Assembly (NCBI GenBank): GCA_014526335.1
Contig: JACTAT010000052.1
Location: forward strand, 186,001-250,000
DNA length: 64,000 bases
Source of the DNA: Chrysaora quinquecirrha
Taxonomy: Eukaryota > Cnidaria > Scyphozoa > Semaeostomeae > Pelagiidae
Reading direction: 5' to 3'
Below the pieces are notes generated by a model. The model saw only the letters and a list, made by a program, of their open reading frames with translations. It did no database searches and had not been told where the DNA came from. Shown here piece after piece: positions 44,390 through 56,100 of this stretch. Positions within the stretch are counted from its first letter, which is position 1. Each line of letters opens with the position of its first letter. Both the position numbers and the translations under genes were made by a program.

Positions 44390-46432
44390 ATGTCAACGAT
44401 ATCCATACCGAAAATTGACGACCCAAAAGTTGCTGCTAGCATGGTACCTACATCAGCTGATATCACCGTGGTGCTCCCTTCAATTGAGAAACCAACGACG
44501 GAGAAACGCGTCTGGTCTACGGAAGAAGGTGAGTTGCTGCTTGACCTCTACGATGCGAACAAGGACAGATTCAAGGACCCTTCGGTCCGTAAAATCGGAG
44601 TTTGGGCCGAAATATGTACAGAAATCAATAGGCGTTTTAACGCTGACTTTACACCCGAGAGATGTCATCAAAAGCTGCGAAATTTCAAGAATGATTTCCA
44701 GAAGGTGATCATGCTCGAGAAAAAAGATTGCAGACATTTTGAGCGGCTTCACCGAATATTCTTGCAAAGTTCAGAGAAACCATTACAAAGTCCCGAAGCA
44801 CTCAAGCGTAAATTGAGTCAACTGGTTGGCGGACCGAAAACGGCCGGAGTCGGATTGGAATCGGGCAGTCCGGAGAAAAGACAAAAAATGTTGTTTCCGG
44901 ATTTTAGATCGAAGAAATTGAAAGCTGAAAGTTCACCAAGTATACCCATCGCTACCTTACAAGAACTGGGGCCCCTCGGGCAACACATGAAATTTACAAG
45001 GAAATACTCATCTAGTAGAAAGAATTCTAAACCTGAACGTAAGCGTCACTCCGTCGCAACGAACCATCCGATCAGCATGGTGAATTCTTCACTGTCACCT
45101 TTATATGGAAATAGCCCAGCTAATGAAAGCAAAGGAAACAGGCAGAAATTTACTTCTTATGCAAGTATTCCCCCTGATGAGACGATGGTCAACTATCCAC
45201 CTATCCAGCCAAAGTCGTACACCATTGATGAGGGTGAAGGACACGAGAGAAGCATTTTTGAAGGTTATTCAAGTAATCAGGTCAATTCTTCACAATCTCC
45301 GGTTGTCGCAGAGATAAGAAGAGCTGATTGTGTTCCAGGAAGTAGAGCGAATGTACCAAAAGAATATTACCCTCAACCACCTCCTGTTCTGTGCAAAATT
45401 GAGCAAGATGAAGACGACTACTCATCACAACAAAACGAGTTTATAGTTGTTCCAGAGGTAAGGAATGATATCCCAGGGTACAGACCAGAAGATCAGGGAC
45501 AGAATGTAGAAGTTGTCAACCCAAGAGAGCAAGAATATGTGTATGTTAGAAGAGCGAGTCTACCGCAAGAGCAGGTTAATCTTGATTCTGAACCAAGCGC
45601 TTCTCAGACTAGGATTGATAACAGATTGAATGAATCACAAGCTCAAGGGGAGACGGTACAGCAGAACGGAAAAGTTGACGGCCTTATGGATGACAAAGTG
45701 GTTCCTTCCCAATCTCAACGCGCCTCTTCAACTGGGGAAAGTGGAGCAGAGACAGGTGAAAGGGATAGAAGGGGGCTACGTCAAAGACAAGGTCAAGAAG
45801 TAATTGAAGGGCAAGACGATAAAGACGCAGCAGAAAGTGGAATAAGGGTATCTCAAAACCAGGTTGTCGCTGGGATGGTTCCGAATGACAGTTCAGACGC
45901 AACCAAGAACAGAATTATGAAGAACGCGGGAAGAAATTCCACTCAGGTATCGGCGAATTACAACAACTCAAATGCTGTGTCCCAGGGATCATCTACGGAG
46001 ACGATTAACAACACGAATGCAGCAAGTGACGCGTACGGAAGTAGCTTTAATGGGCATGAATCACCTGAATGGGGGAGCCCAGTTCAAATCAACAGAAATA
46101 CGCTAAATAACAGAAAACAAGTTCGCAGACCTAAAAATGCGGCTATGTCGACGAAAAGTTCGGAGAGTGTCAATCGCAGAAATCAAGGAATGATCGATTT
46201 AACAGCTGGACCCACATACGAACGCGAGCAGTTATCGAGAATAGCGGATTCTATTGACAACTGGCGAAAGGAGTGCAAGACACGTGAAGCAGCGCAAGTC
46301 GAACGCGAGAAAGCTCGGGATAGACGCATGGAAGAGATGCATCAAGAAACTCTCCAGATGACAAAGAAATTCGTGCAGTTGTTCGAGACTTTTGTGAATA
46401 AAATTGGTGAAACAGGTGACCAGATATATTAG
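44390..46432 (+). CDS. Myb/SANT-like DNA-binding protein, intronless coding region
   Basis: 680 codons in one exon. Residues 41-106 form a trihelix Myb/SANT-like domain of the Myb_DNA-bind_4 type: VWSTEEGELLLDLYDANKDR, then IGVWAEICTEINRRFNADFT and PERCHQKLRNFKNDFQKV, with the spaced aromatics W42, Y54, W72 and F102. Residues about 110-610 are low-complexity and rich in Ser, Gln, Asn and charged residues, without a recognisable domain. Residues about 615-670 (REQLSRIADSIDNWRKECKT, then RRMEEMHQETLQMTKKFVQL) predict a coiled coil, typical for dimerising factors of this type. It likely acts in the nucleus as a DNA-binding regulator or a domesticated transposon accessory protein; targets unknown. 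The frame is intact over 2 kb, unlike several neighbours. AATAAA lies at 46793-46798. Confidence 0.8.
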   Translation: MSTISIPKIDDPKVAASMVPTSADITVVLPSIEKPTTEKRVWSTEEGELLLDLYDANKDRFKDPSVRKIGVWAEICTEINRRFNADFTPERCHQKLRNFKNDFQKVIMLEKKDCRHFERLHRIFLQSSEKPLQSPEALKRKLSQLVGGPKTAGVGLESGSPEKRQKMLFPDFRSKKLKAESSPSIPIATLQELGPLGQHMKFTRKYSSSRKNSKPERKRHSVATNHPISMVNSSLSPLYGNSPANESKGNRQKFTSYASIPPDETMVNYPPIQPKSYTIDEGEGHERSIFEGYSSNQVNSSQSPVVAEIRRADCVPGSRANVPKEYYPQPPPVLCKIEQDEDDYSSQQNEFIVVPEVRNDIPGYRPEDQGQNVEVVNPREQEYVYVRRASLPQEQVNLDSEPSASQTRIDNRLNESQAQGETVQQNGKVDGLMDDKVVPSQSQRASSTGESGAETGERDRRGLRQRQGQEVIEGQDDKDAAESGIRVSQNQVVAGMVPNDSSDATKNRIMKNAGRNSTQVSANYNNSNAVSQGSSTETINNTNAASDAYGSSFNGHESPEWGSPVQINRNTLNNRKQVRRPKNAAMSTKSSESVNRRNQGMIDLTAGPTYEREQLSRIADSIDNWRKECKTREAAQVEREKARDRRMEEMHQETLQMTKKFVQLFETFVNKIGETGDQIY

Positions 46433-46464
46433 AAACGAAACTTTTAGCTGTTGTTTCAAATTAA

Positions 46465-46625
46465 CAGTAATGAGTGGTGGTAAACAGTTGTAAACGATGG
46501 TAAATGATGGTAAACAATGGGTAACGATGGTAAATGATGGTAAACAATAGAGAAACGATGGTTAACGATGGTAAACTATGGGTAATGATCGTAAATGATT
46601 GTTGAACATTGGTAATTAATGGTAA
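46465..46625. repeat. Decamer-like tandem repeat GGTAAACGAT in the 3' flank
   Basis: About 14 units of 'ggtaaacgat', 'ggtaaatgat' and 'ggtaaacaat' begin about 35 bases after the Myb-like stop codon. Some units contain GTAAACAA, a forkhead-type core. In the likely 3' UTR. Confidence 0.8.
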
Positions 46626-46753
46626 GCAGCATGCAACGATAAGAACAGAGAGTCAGCGCAGACTGAGCGCGGGAAAAGTGGACACCGTTATTAGAAAGTT
46701 TTGTTTCCAAGATCGGAGAAACAATAGACTTAATTCTGTAGAGGAGTAAACTT

Positions 46754-46949
46754 TTATTTTGTTTGATAGAGTAAGTAGAAACATTGATAAAATAATAAAG
46801 CTCATCTTTACCCTTTTATTAATTCTGAACTTCATTTTAAGTAAGGAAGAAGTTATATATAGATGTTATTAAGCAACTTACGGTTTAGAAGTTTTCTTTC
46901 GTCTTATGATGATTTTTAACATAGTTCTGTATGAAAATGAAAATTTATT
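46754..46949. terminator. Overlapping polyadenylation signals of two convergent genes
   Basis: AATAAA on plus at 46793-46798 suits the Myb-like gene. On the minus strand AATAAA occurs at 46815-46820, about 46754-46759 and 46944-46949 and suits DDX27, whose stop is at 47146. The 3' ends may overlap. Confidence 0.5.
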
Positions 46950-47145
46950 CACATCATTCAAGTTGTTTTCGTCATTTTTGGGGCATTTTTGCTTCTTCGA
47001 ACCTACGATAGAGAACACATCATTAAAGACAAGGACTTTTATGGCGTCTGAAGACTTTGGTGCTTGCATTCAAGATGATGTAGAAAGATATTTGACTTAC
47101 CAAATGAAATATTTCTACAGAATTTCGCAGTCTTCCTAAGAGCTA

Positions 47146-50100
47146 TCATCTCCTCTTGAACCTGAAAAAATAATCACGTTGAGTGAATGCATTTTCATAA
47201 AATCGGAATATCTCAACAATTTTTTTGTTTCATACCACTACCACTACGAGGACTACAAGAATCACTTCAAGAGATTTTCTAGTAGGAAAATTCGCTATCT
47301 TTTTCGATAGGTGCTGTGGTGTCTAAAGGTAATATTCTTTCCGACAGATCGTCTCCATGATGCAATATTTTTAACCTTCAAGTGTTTCTCTTTATCGATG
47401 AGCAAAGTGAAGCATAATCAAACATGGTCAGTTTTGGAAAGGAGATTAGAAAAATCTTTAAAACCTCATGAAATATCTGCCGCAAACTTGAACTGTTGAC
47501 AGGGCTAAATTTTCCAAAACATGCGAATGAAGCACATTGAAATATAGTCTAAAGATCAATAACGAATAGTAATTTTCAAATTAAGAAATTACACACGATA
47601 TTGATTGTAAAAAGCGATGAAAATAACCATCTTACTTTTTTTTCGATTTAAATTTTCCTTGCGTTTTTTTAGGCCCGCCAAATCCTGATCTACAACGAAA
47701 CGGATACAAGATTTCACTTTATCTCTTTTATCATTTACAGATACCAAAACGCAAAAATCATTGTGTGAACACATTATAGAAATATGTATCGTTTTCTTTC
47801 TATTTGAAATTTCGCAAAAATTGCGATATTCAAATTCTCACCTTGATCTAAACTCTTTTAAGGACTTTTTACTTGTATCGGTCAACTCTTTGTCGAATCC
47901 TTTTCGCTTTTTGGTCTCCATTTTGGCCCTTTTCATCACCGGTCCACCTGGAAAAGATAAATGTCAAATAAAATGAAACAGTTCTACAGTACAACCTCCA
48001 TATCATGGACACCTATCGGACAGAGATTATTGGCTGTTGGAGAGAGGGTGTCCACTTTATGGGGTTGTATTTAAGAAGAATTTATCTTTGGGAGTAAAAT
48101 GTTGCTCATTCTTCTAAACTGTTCGCTGCATAACGGTGTCCATTAATGGAGATACCACGTTATTTTCCAAAAATAACTTTAACAACTAAATGGTACTCCA
48201 TCGACAACACTTCACAGTTATTACACTAGAGGAATTTGATCTAGCGGGAGAATTCTTGAGGCTACAAACACGTGTTCATTAATGCAGGTGCCGTTCTACT
48301 GCACACAAATAATTCTATAAATTAAAGAGCCTACCATCTACAACACTATACGTGTATTTCACTAGAGAAATTTCAGCTGGTAGTATGGCTTGGGCTACAA
48401 AATGTTATTCTGAAACTTATAAAAAAGTATTCAAGTGTGTAAGGGTCTTTACTGAATCTTAACAGTGGCGTAACATTTCTCATAACAAATAGTACTGATG
48501 CCTTTACAATGCAGTTACCTTTCGAGGTATTCTTCGTGTCATCTTCTACAGGGCATGCTCTTAATCTTTTAGGTTTACTCTCCCTCTTGACATTTCTTTT
48601 AAGATATTCTTGCTCGAGTCGTACCTTTTTTTCTTCCTCTGTTTCTTTCTTGAAAAAATAACAAAGAAGTATGTTAGTAGGTCAATAAAAACAACGGACA
48701 TGCACGCTTTTATGTAAAGAACTTAGCTCAAGACCTAGTTCCTAAAATTTCCTATTTTCGGACCTCTGGATCAAATCGTAGTAGCATTGCCCCTTGATAG
48801 TTCCTTGATTTTCACTGCATGTAAGTTCCATGAAAATAGCATGCAAGGGAAATATCGAAATTCTGTATTTTCTTTTATTTTTGGCAACAAATCAAGGCCA
48901 AAAGCAGGAAGAAGGCAAGAGACAAGTTCATATATGAAAAGTACAAAAAAATTCATGTTAAGAAGTAGCAGGTATATTCCATTGATATCATCTGTTGTAA
49001 TGCAGCCTTCACATGCATCTTCGTAAAGGGCTTAGAATTCCGAAGCCTGGTGTTGAGCCACATTACTTGTGCAGGGTGCCGTAGAAGGCATCAAAATTGA
49101 AACGTTCCTTAGGGATTTTGTATTTAGTAGTAAGAGATCTTTAAATGATTCAGCCTTCTACATGTAGGTTCCTTATCAAGTGGTTCTTTATAAAAAAGCG
49201 TGTTGGCTTGTGAAGAAAGGAAAATAAAGACTTTGGTAATTTCATTAAATAGTAGGGATTTTGAAACTACTGAACGCACCTTCTTTGTTCTCTGTTTCTT
49301 CAGTATTTCCTGTTCAGATTTTTTACGATCTGCAGAAAAAAGTAGATTTTAAATTGGCAATTTTTCAGACAAGATATCAACCCCAGATTGCATTTTCTAA
49401 AATCTCAACCTTTAATCCATTTTGGGCCCTGGTTCCGCCCATAAAATTTGTCAAAATATTGGCAATTTGGGGCAAGGCATCGAAGATTTGGGTTCTTAAA
49501 GATATTGTTGAGCAAAGAAATGGAAAAAAAATTCATTGATAACTGTCAAGGAAGATGCAATGAAATACGTAGCACCATTTCTCTGATCTTTATATCTTCT
49601 GAGTTTATAAACTTAGAAATGGCGAGAAATAGCGGCCTTTAATCAAACAAAGTTTTAAATATCTACCATCTTTCTCTGATTTAATCCATGATTTTGGTGG
49701 TCGACTGAAAATTTCGTCTTGGTGGATAACCATATTCTTTGCTTTGTTCATTTCCATTTCAGACATACGAAGCTAAAACGTATATTAAAAGTAGATTTAT
49801 AAAACCCAGTGCCTGTTGATTTTTGGTTTTATTTTAGGGAAGGGGTTTAGTTAATCTCAGTATTCTGTTTTGAACTATCACCTCTTTTTCTGCAGCTTCT
49901 TGCTTCAAAATGTCTGCTATATCTTTCTGCATGTCTTTGATCATTTTCTTGTATTTATCGATTACTTCTACATTGAAAAAGCGTTATTCCGTTCAGACAG
50001 TCATATGAATTAAAATTGTAAGGAACGAGAAATAATCTTAAGATAAACCGAAAAATAAAGAAAAAGCTTCAAACAGTTCTTCCATGTTCTCAGATCTCAC

Positions 50101-53100
50101 CTGGGGGTACAATACGATTTTTAACAGGAATATTCGAATTTTTCACAGCTATTTTCAAGTTCTTTCTTTCTTTTTCGCCAACCAGAGTTATAGACCTCAA
50201 ATCAAAGTAAAAGTGAACTAAAATACCTTAAGAGCTCACCAATGGCAAAATCTAATTGGTGAAAGAAGCAAATTATTAATCGAGACTCTGACGCAAAATA
50301 GTTTACATGGGCGGAGCAACAATAAATTTTTAGGGGGGCACAGAGTTAAAATTTGCCGACAGAAAGGCGTGGCTTTTGTAGCCACACCCATTTTTTCATT
50401 TTTGTTTTTCCGATAATCAACATGGAATCCAATTTAAAAAACAAGACTCCCTTAACTTTTTTTCAATAGCCTAACTTTTTTCTGTTTGCGTTTTGTGGCT
50501 GATTTATTCATTTCATCGATCCTTATACTGTATATATTGTATAAGCTTCGAAGATAGAGACTGAAACCGACGCAGATATTCAATGATATTTTTCTCGTTT
50601 TTGTACTCTAATCATGCTCTAATTTAATGGAATATCTATTATTGTCGAGTTTATTGTAACCGAGCTTCTACGCATTTTATTGAAAAATTCCAAACAAGAG
50701 AAATCCCAAATCTCCAGACTGATATCATCATTTGCCGAAAAAACCTTCTTTGTGCCGACGTTTGCAACATTGGGGGGTACAGCGCCCCCCTATGCCCCCC
50801 TTTGGCGACGCCCCTGAGGAAACATCTCTGGACATACGTAAAAGCTGTTGTTGTCTGACACTCCAAGGAGTATAAACATCAGACCGAGGCGAAATTCATG
50901 CCAAGATGTGGATGGAAATGCAACATTTCATTTTTCTTTTCATTTCATTTCATTTAAGGAGGTTGAAGAATAAGAAAATAAGAAAAGTGAAGCTGAATTG
51001 ATATTGCGCTTTGGAACACATGTTCTGAAGACAAGTCTATAACTTCTTTGTTCTAAGATATTTTTTGAAAGGTTTTCAGTTCCAAAACTATCCACATTGA
51101 CGTACGTTCGAAAATGGTTGTTTCAGGAAATGTGTTAGCGCAAGATATACCTTCCAAATTTGCCAGCACGGGCAGTTCTTCCAACTCGATGGACATAGCT
51201 CTTAAACGATGATGGCATATTGAAGCTTATGACCTGATAAAAAAAGGAAGCATTCAATAATATAAAAATTGCAATTAGATGTTACATAATTTACAAGTTT
51301 TTTAAAAGAAATCTAGTTCAAGGCCTACCTAGAAATAGAGTTTTCAATTTTTGACCCTGTTTTGGTACTTAGTTTTTTAGAAGTTTCTTTGAAAAAAAAC
51401 TTCAAGCATATCAAGCAGCAAACTATATTTTAATAAAAGAATCAGGAACAGAACCACATTATTACATGCAAAATAGGTGGAAAGAGTTAGGATACGTAGG
51501 GTTCTAAAATTGTAGAAGCAAATCAACTGAATTTTGATGTTAAAAAGTAGACTTTAAATTGGGAGGAGAACCTTGGGCTGGATGACTTGCAGAGTTACTC
51601 GACGACTTCAATGAACTCTTTAGCTCAATGGCAACATCGTAGTCTCTCTGGTCATGCAATCGTTTGAATCCCCATTATCTGGCATTCCATTCGTAGAAAA
51701 TCTTAATTATTTTTGTAGTTCTACAAGTTTCTTAAAATTTTGGGGTCTCAAGAGCTGAGTTTCTCACAAAAGGTTTCTTGCAAAACCGTTAATGATTATG
51801 ACAAACGTGATCTTAACATCGAGGAAAATAAAGACAATAATGCTGAAAAATGCCATCATAACCTTGCTGATCATGATCATGATGATCATAATCATAACTA
51901 TGATGATAATAATAATGCTAAAAACTTACAGTTTTGACTCCAGAGATGTCAAGCCCTCTTGATGCCAAATCAGTTGCAACAAGTATATCGATATCAGCAT
52001 TTTTAAACATTTGCAGGGCTTCTAAACGCTAAAAGAGAAATAGCAAACAAATTAAATAACATTAAAAAAAATAGATTACAAACTCAAGTTAAGCTTTGTA
52101 GATCCTGTACTGCTGAACAGACTGTTTAATGTTATTGCTAAATGGTCTTCCTTAGCAGTCTACGAGCTGAAATTACTTAATGGAAAGTCGCTGAATCAAG
52201 CAACACATCAGAGGATCATAGGGTTAAGTGACATAGTGATACTTGATATTAGCCTTGGAACGCTCACAAAAACGATACAAATCTAGCTTCACTTTTTGAT
52301 TGGTGCATTTCGATCCCTTTCAAGGTTTAAGAATGCTTTCGATTGATTGATAAGGTTTGTCTTTCTCGATGCACATTTCAAACGAGTGTCAAACAAAAAG
52401 GCCTTTACATACGCTTTATGCTTTGGCATTTTACACCGCAATTTATATTTTTGAAATTCACTCAGGTAAGGGTGAAATGGTGTGTTTAGCACCAGTCACT
52501 AGGATCTCAGAAGTAGATGAACTAAAGAGACCTCAATTCTGGCTGTGAATGAACCGTGGCTGGGCTCGATCCCCGACCTCACTGAGCTCCTGACAAAATG
52601 AGCAAGCTTGATTATATCACGACGCCATAGCACCTTCAAGACTTCAGAAAAAGCTAGTGATCGTGGTACAGAAAACAAATAGCATTCCAAACCTGCAATT
52701 GGGAGAGATCTCCATGCAGTTCACCAACTTTCAAGCCACATAGTCCAAGAATAATTCTTAACGTGTGAGCTAATTTCTTCGTTTGACAAAACACCAAGCA
52801 GTGATCACTAAATGATCGGCAGCACAGCCCTGAAAGTAAGGAACGGATTGGTCAAAATTGCTCTTTTAAAGATATTTAATATTATACGGCTTTTCCTAAA
52901 AACTATTTGTATCAGAGTAAAATCACGGAAAGCATAATCTGTGAAGTGTCACAACACACTTATAGTAGTGTGCCGGCATGTGACTGGCGGAGGAGGTGAG
53001 GTTTTTCCAAAAACTGCACATATCCATTGGTTGAAAATTGCAATGTTACAGGACAGGGCCTAACGCAAATTGAAGATCATAAAGCTATTATTTACAAGCT

Positions 53101-56100
53101 TTTCCATACCCTGAAAGCTCGAAGATCAACAAGCGACGGCTTATTTCTTGAAAACTAGCGTAAATAACTCAACTGTATTGCAACTCCGCCCAAGTATTCC
53201 ACTGAATTGCATTCATGGATATACAGGTAATATGCAGTATAAAATGTTGCACACATGCAGTATACAAATTACAATATGTACAAAAAATCAAGCTTTTTCT
53301 AATGCTTTTTAACAACGAGTACCGTATCCGTACCGGCACCGTATCCGTTTCGTATCCATATCCGTACCGTTGTCTGCTTAGTTCTTAATCTGCATCTTTG
53401 AGACAACTACAGTCAACAAATTAAACCGGAGCAATGTATTCACTGTTCAAGTCTTTATACCAGTCACAAGTCAAGTCAAGTCAAGTCAAGTCAAGTCAAG
53501 TCAAGTCAAGTCAAGTCAAGTCAAGTCAAGCCAAGTCAAGCCAAGTGACACCTCCGCTGCGAGGGTTGGAGGCCATGAACCTCCATCAATTTCTATCAGA
53601 TGCAAGCTGCACACAGTCCACATACTTTAATCACGCCCATGTCTGAATGTCCTTCGTCCACGTGCGCCACTGCTTACCGCGACGTCGCAGCAAGAAACAG
53701 TTTTTGCAAACCATTCGCAGGCACAGTACGTCTGAAGTAACAACACTAAGCCTTTTTAACTGAGTCCAGTAGCGATCTTTCATTTCCACCATATCCAGAA
53801 TCCGTTAGTCTCAATATCTTATTAATCAAGAATCTTAATACATTAAAGGGATTAAAACAATGAACAAACCTGTTACTATAGCAAGTCGATCTCCTTCCCT
53901 CGTTGGTCGAATTCGAACAAACTCTTGTTGTAAACACGATGCGACATCAGTATTTTGATCCACGAAGATTCTCACAGGGTGATTCAAAGACAATGATACC
54001 AGCTCCTCTACCTTCAATGAAAACGAATAACCGTATTCAGAGACTAGGCAATTAAAAGCTTTATAATTCTGTAGACAGGGCCTTTTCTAACATGATACTT
54101 TGGGGAAAATTTACCCCCACCAGTCCCCTTCTGTTCCATTTTTTGAACAATAGACTTTCGTATCTTTTCTTCTTAACGGAGGGGCTACTCAGTCAAGACG
54201 CCTAAACTTTATTTTGAGTAGGCTGTTATTTCTAGCTTTTCCAGCTAATTTAGTACTAGCATGCCTATCCAGGCATGGGGACCCCTAGTTTAACGTCCCT
54301 TCCGAAGGAGGCAGAGTGAGTTGTTTAGTCATCCATCTGGAAAGTCACCCATCCAGATGCTGACCTCACACGACCAAGCTCTTCAGCTGTCTATCAAAAC
54401 TGCGACAATCTTTGGGCATACTTAAAAGCTTTTTTCGTCTGACACTTCTCATAGAATAAACGTCAGAAACAGGCAAAAACAATTGACATAGGATCATACT
54501 TCATCAGTCATTGTGGCAGAAAACAGCATGGTCTGTCTTCCTTTTTGACATAGACGAACAATCTCCTTCATCTGTGCTTCGAAATGTTCTTCTAACATTC
54601 TGAAAGCAAAAAAGAAAACGAAATTCTGCTAATTGTTGGATAATTATTTGGCTGGTTACATGTCATGAGCAAAGTTGGAATCAAGCAATCAAGCGACTGG
54701 ACTCAAAAGGAAATAGGCTTTTAAGACATTCTAAAAGTAAATTTATCCAGTTTCCCTGAGCAGGTAGGACAGTGTCTTACCTATCAGCTTCATCGAGGAC
54801 AAGTATTTCAATACTCTGTAAATCGAACGATGGCGTGTTATGCAAGTGATCCACAAGGCGCCCAGGAGTAGCAATGATTATATCAGGACCTCGTCTCAGT
54901 GCGGCTTCTTGGTCTTTCATCTTTAGACCACCTGTGGGAAATTGAAGCGAATAATGCAAGGTTTGACAATAGGGCAGATCTAGCAAAGTTTTAATCCTCT
55001 ATAAAGCCAAGATTATGTCGAACCACGATACGATAGAACTAACGCCAACTAGTTGTTACTGCTAACTTATGTCGACAATTCAACAACTAGTCCGAACTTG
55101 TACTTGCGGCCGTAAGAGCGCTCAAGTCAACTACGACTTACAGGAATCTGTTGTCAGTTAACCAGTAGAGCATGTCCAATTTTATGGAACTGTACTTTGA
55201 ATAGTATCCTTTAAAAAAGGAACTAAATGCAAATTAGTTGCCAGAGCGCTTATGCGACAGGTCAGTCTCGATAAATAAGCACCAAAAAATCGCCGATTAG
55301 AAGTTGACAACTAGTTCTGACTGTGCGCAATGTCAACATAAGCCTGGCTTAAGATTCTCTATTTCTGCCTCTTATTCAATCTGTATTCTGCCTTTAATTA
55401 TTATCCGTGCAGGCTATCGTATAAAAGGGCAACTAACTAGAGGCTTGTTACAAGGTAATGCTAGATATGACCGCCTATCCTGGGCACTAGATCAGGCCGA
55501 CTTATTTCAATTACTGCAGCAACAAAGCATTGCTTATTTTAAGTTGATTCCGTTCTAATTTCATAAACACCAAGGCTCTAGCTAAAAGATCAAACGTTGT
55601 GTGTCAAATATTGGAAATCTACATGCCAACAAAATATTGAACATTTTCTGCAAAATATTTCTTATCAAAGATTTTGAGCTAGAGACAAAGGATCCAACAT
55701 TGTTTACGTTACACTAACCTGCAGCAAGACAGATTTGAACATCAATGAACTTGGCCAGTGATTGGCTGACTGAATGGACCTTGGGAATAACAAAGAAAAA
55801 GTTACGTTCGTTACTCGAAATGACACGATATTCAGGCTAAATTTTCACTCAATACTATCGGAGACATCCTGCCATAGGATATTTCTCTAGCACGATGCGA
55901 CTCTGACACAAGTTAGTGGCGTCAGAATTAAGAATCATTAATGGACATACCTGTACTGCTAATTCTCTTGTTGGTACCAACACTAATACTCTTGAGACAG
56001 GAACTTGTTTTGGTCTGAAGAGCAGTCTCTCTAATATAGGCAGCATATACGCAGCAGTTTTACCTTGAAGTAAACGTTAATTTGGGTTACGAACGTGAAG

